NCBI GenBank assembly: GCA_046594105.1
Contig: JBKJQB010000207.1
Location: 1 to 26,230 of the forward strand
Reading direction: 5' to 3'
Length of the DNA: 26,230 bases
Source of the DNA: JBDSGC01 sp046594105
GTDB lineage: Bacteria; Acidobacteriota; Thermoanaerobaculia; Gp7-AA8
A model generated the notes under the pieces. That model was given only the letters and a program-made list of their open reading frames with translations. It ran no database searches and was not told where the DNA came from. Shown here one piece after another: positions 1 to 6,998 of the stretch (position 1 is its first letter; each line of letters begins with the position of its first letter). The translations under genes were made by a program, and so were the position numbers.

Positions 1-1
1 A

Positions 2-196
2 CTACGCTACGCGCGGCTGGCTGATCTACTAGTGCCGATCCTCTTCGTCGTGGTCCTGGTCGTGGCCACCATCGCCATCGCCGCCCTCTGCTGGAGCTGG
101 ATGCAGAGCACCCGCGCCTCGCAGCGCAAAGTCGACGAGCAGAACCGCCGGATCATCGAGCTGTTGGAACAGATCGCTGGCAAGAGCGGGAAGTAG
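2..196 (+). CDS. Small single-pass membrane protein, 3' part (start uncertain)
   Basis: The reading frame is open from the window edge to a TAG at 194-196, so the gene may begin upstream; a GTG at 32 would give a 54-residue protein. The visible product has one strongly hydrophobic segment (about 20 residues from VPILFVVVLVV through AALCW) followed by a charged, helix-prone cytoplasmic-type tail (QRKVDEQNRRIIELLEQIAG) that could form a short coiled coil. I recognise no family. The order membrane anchor then amphipathic helix is common in small bacterial membrane proteins of unknown role. The real start and any partner lie outside the window or cannot be decided here. Confidence 0.5.
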   Translation, partial: LRYARLADLLVPILFVVVLVVATIAIAALCWSWMQSTRASQRKVDEQNRRIIELLEQIAGKSGK

Positions 197-414
197 GACG
201 CGGACGGCCCGGCGCCGCTTCCAGGAAGCTGTCCAACGCTTCAGTCCCTCCGGAGCTGCATCCTTGCCGGCCGGACCGCCAAACCCCTCCCGCATTGCCA
301 ACCAACACCCGATCTGCGATCCTTCGCCCTCTCGCGCTTACGCGCTGAGAATTGCTCTGGACAGGACGGCCGTCCGCTCCGTACAGAGGACCACCCCAGC
401 ACTGAAGGACCTTC

Positions 415-1452
415 ATGCGCTATCTCGTTACCGGCGGCGCCGGCTTCATCGGATCAAATTTCATCCGCTTTCTCTTCAACAAGTACGGAGAGGAGGCGCA
501 GGTCGTCAACCTCGACAAGCTCACCTATGCCGGCATCCGCGAGAACCTCGCGGAGTACGAGGGGAAGAGCTACTACAAGTTCCTGCACGGCGACATCGCC
601 AACCCGCAGGATGTGGCCGAAGGGTATAGGGGAGTCGACGGAAGCGGGGTGGATGTGGTGGTGAACTTTGCGGCGGAGACACATGTCGACCGCTCGCTGG
701 TGGAAGCGGCCACCTTCATCAACACGGACGTTACCGGTGTGCTCATCCTGCTGGAGGAAGCGAGGCGTCAGTCAAAGCCACTCAAGCGCTTCGTGCAGAT
801 TTCCACCGACGAGGTGTATGGATCGATCGAGGAGGGGTCCTTTCACGAGACCGACCCGCTGAATCCACGCAATCCCTATGCGGCATCCAAGGCGGGCGGC
901 GACCGCATGGCGTATGCGTATGCGCAGACGTACGGGTTGCCGGTGATCGTGACGCGCGCCTCGAACAACTTCGGGCCGTGGCAGTATCCCGAGAAGCTGA
1001 TCCCGCTGTTCGTCACCAACGCCATCGACAACCAGCCGCTGCCGTTGTATGGCGATGGTCGCAACATCCGCGACTGGCTGTTCGTGGACGACCACTGCGG
1101 TGCGATCGACTTCCTCATCGAGCGTGGAACGAACAGCGAGACCTACAACATCGGCGGCGGCAACGAGCGCGAGAACCGCGACATCACGGCCAAGATCCTC
1201 GGGCATCTCCAGAAGCCTTCATCGCTGATCCAGCGCGTGGCCGACCGCGTCGGTCACGATCGCCGCTACTCCATCGACATGTCGAAGGTCGAAACGCTGG
1301 GTTTCCGCTGCGATACCGATTTCGAAGAGGCTCTGCGGAAGACCGTTCAGTGGTACGTCGACAACGAGCCGTGGTGGCGCGCCATCAAAGAGCGCAGCGC
1401 CGACTACAAGAGCTGGATCGAGAAACAGTACGGAGCGAAGACGGCGTCGTAG
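415..1452 (+). CDS. rfbB: dTDP-glucose 4,6-dehydratase
   Basis: This 345-residue extended SDR converts dTDP-glucose to dTDP-4-keto-6-deoxyglucose, the second step towards dTDP-rhamnose and other deoxysugars of surface polysaccharide. Visible features are the NAD-binding GGAGFIG at residues 7-13, the HGDI and NFAAETHVD segments, the TDEVYG motif with the Asp132-Glu133 pair typical of 4,6-dehydratases, and the catalytic Tyr155-xxx-Lys159 (YAASK). The NNFGPWQYPEKLIPLF stretch is also typical. Length matches the family (about 340-360). ATG 415 is preceded by AAGGA at 405-409. No rfbA, rfbC or rfbD gene lies next to it in the window, so the rest of the pathway must be elsewhere or upstream. Family assignment is firm. 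Confidence 0.96.
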   Translation: MRYLVTGGAGFIGSNFIRFLFNKYGEEAQVVNLDKLTYAGIRENLAEYEGKSYYKFLHGDIANPQDVAEGYRGVDGSGVDVVVNFAAETHVDRSLVEAATFINTDVTGVLILLEEARRQSKPLKRFVQISTDEVYGSIEEGSFHETDPLNPRNPYAASKAGGDRMAYAYAQTYGLPVIVTRASNNFGPWQYPEKLIPLFVTNAIDNQPLPLYGDGRNIRDWLFVDDHCGAIDFLIERGTNSETYNIGGGNERENRDITAKILGHLQKPSSLIQRVADRVGHDRRYSIDMSKVETLGFRCDTDFEEALRKTVQWYVDNEPWWRAIKERSADYKSWIEKQYGAKTAS

Positions 1453-1460
1453 GTTCCACC

Positions 1461-1484
1461 GGCACAGACAAGAGTGTCTGTGCC
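1461..1484. repeat. Perfect 10-bp hairpin downstream of rfbB
   Basis: GGCACAGACA (1461-1470), a four-base AGAG loop, then TGTCTGTGCC (1475-1484). It lies 8 bases after the rfbB stop. No T-run follows, so it is not a classical intrinsic terminator, although it could slow polymerase or protect the mRNA 3' end. A related sequence (AAGAGTGGCTGTGCCAC) occurs at 1874-1890, which suggests a dispersed repeat rather than a gene-specific terminator. Confidence 0.6.
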
Positions 1485-1591
1485 ACACAGCTGTCCAGAT
1501 TCGCTTTGAAAACTCTTCTCTCTGTTCGTAAGTGTTCGAGATCACCGGTGATCACAGCGCAGGTAGAGAAGATTCCCCTCCAGCGGATTGC

Positions 1592-1822
1592 AGCCGGCAC
1601 AGCCGGCGAGAGACTGTAGCCCCCGGCGTCAGCCGGGGGAAACCGAGAACTCCCATTCGCGAGCCCGCTTCAGCGGGCGACAGAACAGCGGATGGACTCG
1701 GTGGTTCGCGAAATGACGCGAAACCCCTTCTGTCGCCCGCTGAAGCGGGCTTCGCTGCATCGAGTCGCCGCGGTCCCCCGGCTGAAGCCGGGGGCTACAT
1801 TCTTCTGCCGGCTTCGCCGGCT
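1592..1822. repeat. Nested palindromic repeat, copy 1
   Basis: About 230 bases form a hierarchical palindrome. The left arm holds three small hairpins: paired GCCGGC around 1593-1607, CCCCCGGC/GCCGGGGG at 1620-1639, and GCCCGC/GCGGGC at 1663-1678. The right arm repeats them in reverse order: 1735-1750, 1775-1794 and 1807-1821. The arms also pair with each other, for example GGGCGACAGAA with TTCTGTCGCCC around the centre. Loops are TTCA/TGAA-like. A nearly identical copy in the same orientation starts at 26003. No ORF here looks real. The structure resembles REP/REPIN-type or MITE-like non-autonomous repeats; no transposase is visible nearby. Confidence 0.85.
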
Positions 1823-1955
1823 CCAGTCAGGCCTCGATGCCCTCTGCATCGGAGAACGCACGACGTAATTTGGCAAGAGTGGCTGTGCCACGCCAGTTCC
1901 GCGAAAACTGGATCCTCCGCCCTTTCCTTGGGTTGTGCCTTCCCTACCGGCAAGA

Positions 1956-2651
1956 TCAGGTAATGGCGCGCGCGATCAGGAAGGCCGCGGCCGCGGCGAG
2001 GCCGCCGACCAGGGTGGTTTGTACCGCGCTCTTCAACGGTCGCGAGCCGGTGAAGCGGCCTTTCACGTATCCGAACACTGCCAGCGCGAGCAGGGTGACC
2101 ACCACGGAGACCAAAAGCGCAGTCTTTGCCGAATCGACGAGCATGTAGGGTGCGAGCGGCACCAGGCCACCGACCATGTACGACGTGGCGATGACGGTGG
2201 CACTGGTCCGTGCTCTTCCGGGATTGGGCCGCTCCAGACCGAGCTCGAAGCGCATCATGAAGTCGACCCATTGCTTCGGCCGGCGGGTCATCGCTTCGAC
2301 GACCGCGTCCACATGATCTTCGGCCAGCCCGTACTCGCGGAAAATCTCGGCGACTTCCTTCATCTCTTCACGCGGAATCTCCTGGATCTCCTGATGCTCC
2401 TTGCGCTCTTCGGATGCGTAGTGCTCCGCGTCGCTCTTGGCCGCGAGGTAGCCGCCCAGGCCCATGGCGATGGACCCTGCGGCGATTTCTGCGAGACCGG
2501 CGGTCACCACAATGCCGGTCTGCGCGATGGCACCGCTCAGCCCGGCAGCCAGCGCGAAGGGAACCGTCAGGCCGTCGGCCATTCCGATGACCACGTCGCG
2601 GACGACCGCGCTTGCGGTGAAGTGGCGTTCGATGTGCGGGGTTTGCGGCAT
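1956..2651 (-). CDS. VIT1/CCC1-family iron/manganese transporter
   Basis: A 231-residue membrane protein of the vacuolar iron transporter family, which moves Fe2+ or Mn2+ out of the cytoplasm. The N-terminal helix carries the family DGLTVPFALAAGL motif (Asp26). A second helix has AGSIAMGLGGYLA with Met63. A Glu-rich cytoplasmic stretch follows (residues 81-105, EERKEHQEIQEIPREE), matching the metal-binding helical insert between TM2 and TM3 of plant VIT1. FMMRFELGLE supplies further Met/Glu candidates before three C-terminal helices. Length is normal for bacterial members. ATG 2651 is preceded by an A-run but no clear Shine-Dalgarno. It is divergent from the response regulator gene, with 160 bases between starts. 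Choice of metal is unknown. Confidence 0.9.
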   Translation of the reverse strand: MPQTPHIERHFTASAVVRDVVIGMADGLTVPFALAAGLSGAIAQTGIVVTAGLAEIAAGSIAMGLGGYLAAKSDAEHYASEERKEHQEIQEIPREEMKEVAEIFREYGLAEDHVDAVVEAMTRRPKQWVDFMMRFELGLERPNPGRARTSATVIATSYMVGGLVPLAPYMLVDSAKTALLVSVVVTLLALAVFGYVKGRFTGSRPLKSAVQTTLVGGLAAAAAFLIARAIT

Positions 2652-2720
2652 CTTTTTTATTCAAGCAGCGACCGGAGAATACTGGTGGTCGCGCCAGCTG
2701 TCGAGCTTCGTCGAATGGCT

Positions 2721-2749
2721 GAGGTCGATCCCTTATAGGAAAAGACCTC
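2721..2749. promoter_or_regulatory. Inverted repeat in the divergent transporter/regulator region
   Basis: GAGGTC (2721-2726) and GACCTC (2744-2749) form a perfect 6-bp inverted repeat with a 17-base spacer containing CTTATAGG. The region is AT-rich compared with its surroundings and lies between the divergent starts at 2651 and 2812. It could be an operator or promoter core. Sequence symmetry is the only evidence. Confidence 0.25.
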
Positions 2750-2811
2750 TATTACAGATAAATCCGACCGCCTCCCTTCGTCGTAGCTCCTGTGTAAGTT
2801 TGGAGACGCCG

Positions 2812-3366
2812 ATGGATTTCAAAATTGTGGTGATCGATTCGCATCCGCTGACGCGCGCAGGAATCAGCAGTCTGCTGGCGCATCACAATGTCGTGGGAGC
2901 GTTCGCAACCTTTGAAGAAGCGCAGGCCTTGATTGCCCAGTCCGCCCCTCATCTCGCCGTGATCGACGACCCGTGGATCACCTCCAGAATCCGATCGCTT
3001 TCGCCCGAGACTACCGTGGTCATCTGTAGCGAGATCGTTCCTAACCGGCTCCCCGAAGGAGCGAGCGCGGTCATCAGTAAGCGTGCGCATCCCCGCGAGC
3101 TGAGCTCGCTGATTGATAGTGTGCTGGAGGGAACGGACTACTCGACGTACCACCACTCTCTTGTGAACCCCCAGAACATTTTGTCCCCACGGGAGCACCA
3201 GGTGATGTCGATGATGCTGTCGGGGCGGCGGCAGAAAGAGATTGCCCTCGATCTCGGGATCAGCGTCAAGACGGTGAGTACACATCGGTTCAGGCTGCTG
3301 CGCAAAATGGCAGTAGAGAGCGATCTCGACCTGATGCGGTTTGCCTTGTCGAACGGGTTCGCTTGA
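2812..3366 (+). CDS. LuxR/NarL-type response regulator with a shortened receiver
   Basis: A 184-residue transcription factor with an N-terminal receiver-like domain and a C-terminal LuxR helix-turn-helix. The receiver keeps Asp9 in VIDSHP, a candidate phospho-Asp52 (VIDDP) and Lys90 (VISK). Only one acidic residue sits in the first motif, and the segment between Asp52 and the next strand (TTVVICS, 67-73) is short, so helix 3 appears reduced. The HTH begins at LSPREHQVM (124-132) and includes GRRQKEIALDLGISVKTVS and HRFRLLRKM, all standard for NarL/LuxR output domains. ATG 2812 follows a GGAG at 2802-2805; the frame continues upstream but lacks domain similarity there. No histidine kinase gene is adjacent. 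Its targets are unknown; the divergent transporter and downstream secreted-protein genes are candidates. Confidence 0.88.
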   Translation: MDFKIVVIDSHPLTRAGISSLLAHHNVVGAFATFEEAQALIAQSAPHLAVIDDPWITSRIRSLSPETTVVICSEIVPNRLPEGASAVISKRAHPRELSSLIDSVLEGTDYSTYHHSLVNPQNILSPREHQVMSMMLSGRRQKEIALDLGISVKTVSTHRFRLLRKMAVESDLDLMRFALSNGFA

Positions 3367-3735
3367 ATCTGGTTTGCGAAGCGACCGTCTGTGTGCCGGG
3401 CGAGAACAGGCTTCTCAGTCACAACGCGTACGAGTCACAGGTCTTACGGCGCCTTCCCGCGTGGACTTGTAATCGCGTGAGGGAGCGGCAACCGCGACGC
3501 CGTTCCGTCCGCTGGGGAACTGGCGCAAGCTGAATGTATGCGGTCACAAATGACACGAAAACTTTGCGTGATTTCCTACTCCGCTCGTAGGCAGTTTCTT
3601 ACTCATCCCCAGGCGTCCGTGGTTGTGATCGTGCAATGGATTACGCGCACACCGATTGACGATGCGCTCCTCGGCCCCCAATTACATCCACCAGACTTTC
3701 TAATCCGTAGTCGTCAATCACAAGGAGAACAACCG
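3367..3735. other. Non-coding region upstream of the DUF4331 gene
   Basis: This 369-base stretch lies between the response regulator stop and ATG 3736. The frame of the downstream gene is open back to 3538, but that extension has no signal-peptide character or family similarity, so I treat it as untranslated. A TTGACG at 3656-3661 is a possible -35 element, with no convincing -10 at standard spacing. CCTAC...GTAGG near 3576-3592 is a small hairpin. No RNA gene is recognised. It probably holds the promoter of the two secreted-protein genes. Confidence 0.4.
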
Positions 3736-5199
3736 ATGCGTCATGCACCACTCAAAGCAGTTCTGACTTCCATGCTGTTGGCAATGGTTCTGGTCGTCCC
3801 CACCACCTTCGCCTCGTCTCACCGTGAAGCGCCACTCATCACGGAAGACCCGACGATGGACAACACTGATGTCTATGTATTTCGCAGCCCGGACGCTCCA
3901 GACACGATCACCCTGCTTGCGAATTACATCCCCCTGGAAGAGGCTGGCAACGGGCCGAACTTCTACAACTTCTCCCCCTCCGGCGTCTACGAGATCCACA
4001 TCGACAACAACGGAGACGGAAAAGAAGACATCACCTATCAGTTCCAGTTTCGTACGGACGTCCGCAACCAGATGACGTTCCTGTACAACACCGGTCCGGT
4101 GACGTCGCTGGACTCGGAGAACCTGAATGTCCGCCAGTTCTACACGGTGAATCGGATCACTGGACCCCGTCGCAGTGGTGCCAGCACCTCGTTCAACCCG
4201 ACCGGCAACAGCTTCCAGGTCGCCCCGGCCAACATCGGGCCGAAATCGACCCCGAACTACGCGGCGCTCGCCGACCAGGCCGTGTTTACGCTCCCGAATG
4301 GCGGCGGCAAAGTCTTCGCCGGTCCTCGTGACGACTCCTTCTTTGTCGACATCGCGGCCATCGTCGACCTGCTGACCCTTCGTCCGGTGCAGCAGCTCCA
4401 CAAGGTTCCGCCCGCAGCGGTCAGCGCACCTGGTGTCGATGGGCTTAAGGGCTACAACGTCCACACCATCGCTCTGCAGATCCCCATCAGCCAGCTCGTT
4501 GGCGCCGGTGGTGTTCCGACCGCTCTGGACGCTCCGAATGCCGTCATCGGCGTCTGGGCAACCGCCAGCCGTCCTCGCGTCAGCGTGCTCAACACCGCGC
4601 TGGGCGCCCCACGCCGCACCACCCTGGCCGGCCTTTCCCAGGTTTCGCGCCTCGGCATGCCGCTGGTCAACGAAGTGGTGTTGCCGCTTGCCTTCAAAGA
4701 CATCTTCAACGGCTCTGAGCCTTCTGGCGACCTGCCGCTCTTCCAGGCAAACGCCGCTTTCCGTAACCGCATCCTCGATCCTGAGGTTGCCAAGCTCTAC
4801 ACCCTGCTTTATGGCATCGACGTGCCGCCGGCACCGCGCAACGACATCGTCGAAGTCTTCCTCACCGGCCTGAAGGGCAAGAATCAGCCGCCCAATGTCG
4901 TCCCGGCGGAAATGATCCGTCTCAATGTGGCCGTCCCGGTCACCCCGGCAGCCTCCATCAAGAACCTCGGCGCCATCGCCGGCGATCTCGGTGGATTCCC
5001 CAACGGCCGTCGTCTGGCCGATGACGTCGTCGACATCTCTCTTCGTGTCGTCGCCGGCGTGCTCGTCCCGGGATTCGATAAGTTCCCCAACAACGCGCTG
5101 ACTGATGGAGTCGACGCGAACGACAAGCCATTCCTGGCAACCTTCCCGTACTCAGCACTTCCGAGCGCCGGGTTTGACAGCCGTCCGCACGCGAACTAA
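3736..5199 (+). CDS. Secreted DUF4331 domain protein
   Basis: The 487-residue product begins with a classic signal peptide (MRHAPLKAVLTSMLLAMVLVV, cleavage probably after TTFA near residue 26). It is followed at once by the DUF4331 signature SSHREAPLI, then DPTMDNTDVYVFRSPD and the Asp/Asn-rich IDNNGDGKEDITYQFQF. The family is widespread in bacteria, exported and of unknown biochemical function. The domain fills the protein, including the usual C-terminal LADDVVDISLRVVAG segment. ATG 3736 was chosen because AAGGAG lies at 3722-3727 and the signal peptide starts exactly there; the frame is open 198 bases further upstream. The next gene follows after 25 bases and is probably cotranscribed. A structural or surface role is possible but unproven. 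Confidence 0.92.
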   Translation: MRHAPLKAVLTSMLLAMVLVVPTTFASSHREAPLITEDPTMDNTDVYVFRSPDAPDTITLLANYIPLEEAGNGPNFYNFSPSGVYEIHIDNNGDGKEDITYQFQFRTDVRNQMTFLYNTGPVTSLDSENLNVRQFYTVNRITGPRRSGASTSFNPTGNSFQVAPANIGPKSTPNYAALADQAVFTLPNGGGKVFAGPRDDSFFVDIAAIVDLLTLRPVQQLHKVPPAAVSAPGVDGLKGYNVHTIALQIPISQLVGAGGVPTALDAPNAVIGVWATASRPRVSVLNTALGAPRRTTLAGLSQVSRLGMPLVNEVVLPLAFKDIFNGSEPSGDLPLFQANAAFRNRILDPEVAKLYTLLYGIDVPPAPRNDIVEVFLTGLKGKNQPPNVVPAEMIRLNVAVPVTPAASIKNLGAIAGDLGGFPNGRRLADDVVDISLRVVAGVLVPGFDKFPNNALTDGVDANDKPFLATFPYSALPSAGFDSRPHAN

Positions 5200-5224
5200 G
5201 CACCAGGACGGAGGAGAGAGCCTA

Positions 5225-6175
5225 ATGAAAAGAATCCTGTTACTGACCGCCCTTGCGGTCACGCTCCTCGCCCCGGTGGCGCAGGCAGCCCATCTTGCGG
5301 ATTTCTACGTGATCCCGGTGGCCAGCCACACGCCCGGCCTGGGCAACACTCTCTGGGTGAGCGACATCGCCATCCGGAACATCGACGCCAACAACCTCAA
5401 CGTGCAGTTCGTGTTCATTGAGAGCGGTGAGGTTGCCAACGGCTCCAACATCAACAATTCGGACAACGTCTTTCCGCTGGCATCGGACACCATCCCGGGC
5501 GGCTCTTTCGCCGTTCCGTCCAACGGTACAATTCTGCTCAAGGACGTGCTCAAGAACTACCGGAATCTCCCGGCAGCGATTGGCGCGGTCCTGGTTGGCG
5601 CCGACCGCCCCTTCGCCGTGACCAGCCGTTCTTACGTCACTCGTGAAGATGGCGGCACTGTCGGTCAGACGGTTCCTCCGGTTCGTGACTTTCTCGAGAA
5701 CACGATTGGCGGAAAAACCAACAACGCAATGATTTCTTATCTCCCCGGTCTCATCAACAACCTGAACTACCGCACGAACCTCGGATTTGTCGCTGGCAAC
5801 AGCGGCTCTTCCGGCGGGAACCTCGTGGTCCTGGTCACCCTCCGCGACGCCAGCGGTGCGGTGATCGGCTCGCCGCGTCCGTTCTTCATTCCGCCCGGTA
5901 CGTTCACCCACCTCCAGTTCCCCAGCAGTGTCGTCTCGAACAAGTCGTTCGAGCTGGCCACCGCGGAAATTCAGGTGGCGCAGGGAAACGGCGTGGTGGT
6001 TCCATACGCCTCGGTGGTTGACAACAAGTCCGCCGATGCGACCTTCATCACTGCACAGATTCCGAACAACACGCCGATCGTCGGCAAGTGGGGCGAGGCT
6101 CCTTCGCTGCTCCGCTCGCTCTTCGATGGTGTGAAGACCTCCGATCAGTCCCGTCGTCGGTCGTCAACGAAGTAG
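5225..6175 (+). CDS. Secreted protein of unknown function, cotranscribed with the DUF4331 gene
   Basis: A 316-residue exported protein. A signal peptide (MKRILLLTALAVTLLAPVAQA) is cleaved probably before AHLADFYVIPVASHTPG. The mature part is rich in Asn, Val and Thr with alternating hydrophobic strands (NTLWVSDIAIRNIDANNLNVQ, GGNLVVLVTLRDASGAV), suggesting beta-sandwich domains, possibly two related halves. No catalytic motif is visible. The C-terminus is basic (SDQSRRRSSTK). A strong GGAGGAGAG ribosome binding site precedes ATG 5225. It lies 25 bases after the DUF4331 gene and ends 14 bases before an intrinsic terminator, so the two form one transcription unit. I recall similar proteins in Acidobacteriota but no named function. 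Confidence 0.85.
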   Translation: MKRILLLTALAVTLLAPVAQAAHLADFYVIPVASHTPGLGNTLWVSDIAIRNIDANNLNVQFVFIESGEVANGSNINNSDNVFPLASDTIPGGSFAVPSNGTILLKDVLKNYRNLPAAIGAVLVGADRPFAVTSRSYVTREDGGTVGQTVPPVRDFLENTIGGKTNNAMISYLPGLINNLNYRTNLGFVAGNSGSSGGNLVVLVTLRDASGAVIGSPRPFFIPPGTFTHLQFPSSVVSNKSFELATAEIQVAQGNGVVVPYASVVDNKSADATFITAQIPNNTPIVGKWGEAPSLLRSLFDGVKTSDQSRRRSSTK

Positions 6176-6189
6176 CTTGATCCTTCTGG

Positions 6190-6226
6190 CGGAGGGTGAC
6201 CCCTGGCGGTCACCCTCCGTTTTTTT
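6190..6226 (+). terminator. Strong intrinsic terminator
   Basis: A perfect 12-bp stem, CGGAGGGTGACC (6190-6201) and GGTCACCCTCCG (6208-6219), has a six-base loop and is followed by seven Ts (6220-6226). It ends the DUF4331/secreted protein unit. The T-run touches the ATG (6227) of the next gene. Confidence 0.95.
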
Positions 6227-6998
6227 ATGATCCGTCGACTCTCACTTCTGCTGTGGCTTCTTCCAGCGTCCGCCTTCGCCCACGATTTCTGGATCGAGCC
6301 CTCGTCGTTCCGTCCACCGGCCGGGCAGACATTCTCCGCGTCGCTTCGAGTGTGAAGAATTCGTCGGCGATCCGGTGCCCCGCGCGAGTTCGCAGATCGA
6401 GCGATTCTTCGTTCGCCAGGGGAAACGCGAGTGGGACGTGAACGGCATGGAACACCAGGATCCGGCCGGCTATCTCCGGCTCGATGCTCCAGGTCCTGCA
6501 GTGATCGCCTTCCGCAGCAAGCCGGTTCACCTCGACCTGGCGGCCGATAAATTCGAAGAGTTCCTCCGCATTCAGGGGCTCCAGAAAATCTCCGCACTGA
6601 GAGCCAGTCGCGGTGAGACCCGAAAGCCTGACCGCGAGCTGTTTTCGCGATGCGCCAAGGCCCTGATCATGGTGGGCGACGGCGGCTCGAACGCCACCCA
6701 TTACCAACCCGTCGGGCTGCGGCTGGAACTGATTCCGGAGCGCTCCTCCACGGCCGACGCTGCCTCGTTTCGTCTTCTCTTCGAAGGGAAGCCGCTGGCC
6801 AATGCGCAGGTCTCCGCCGTGTACCGGGATATCGTGCTGCCGAAAATGAGCGCTCGCACCGATGCGAAGGGGCGGGTTACTCTCCCCCTGAAACAGCGCG
6901 GCGTATGGCTGGTCGAGACGGTGCATATGGTGGCCGCCCGGCCGAGCTCCAATGCCGACTGGGAGAGTCTCTGGGCATCCCTCACCTTCGAACGCTGA
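6227..6998 (+). pseudogene. DUF4198 (NikM/CbiK-like) periplasmic protein gene, frameshifted
   Basis: ATG 6227 opens a frame with a clear signal peptide (MIRRLSLLLWLLPASAFA) followed by HDFWIEPSSFRPPAGQTF, the classic DUF4198 beginning. It hits TGA at 6353-6355 after SLRV. The family sequence resumes at once in another frame: EEFVGDPVPRASSQIERFF, then VNGMEHQDPAGYLRL and a C-terminal beta domain (ARTDAKGRVTLPL) to the TGA at 6996. One base too many or two too few near 6350-6356 explains the break. DUF4198 proteins are periplasmic and often accompany nickel/cobalt transport systems. HupE follows directly, consistent with a metal role. Either the gene is broken or the read has an indel; if GTG 6375 were used, the product would lack its signal peptide. 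Confidence 0.85.

Larger units (their letters stand above)
1453..1955. other. Non-coding block between rfbB and the metal transporter gene
   Basis: About 500 bases without a credible gene. It holds the hairpin at 1461-1484, the nested palindrome at 1592-1822 and a partial relative of the first hairpin at 1874-1890. Open frames across it consist of translated palindromes and have no family-like features. rfbB and the transporter gene converge on it, so it contains 3' ends only and no promoter for either gene is expected. Confidence 0.7.

Noticed and set aside
1592..1822. CRISPR array
   Set aside because: The repeated units are mirrored hairpins without regular spacers and no cas gene is present.
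1532..1963. Open frame of 143 codons across repeat copy 1
   Set aside because: The translation consists of the hairpin repeats; no start signal or family similarity.
1935..2738. 267-codon plus-strand frame
   Set aside because: Antisense of the VIT1/CCC1 gene; the minus-strand product has the family motifs.
3538..3735. N-terminal extension of the DUF4331 protein
   Set aside because: The signal peptide and ribosome binding site place the start at 3736; the extension is not conserved-looking.
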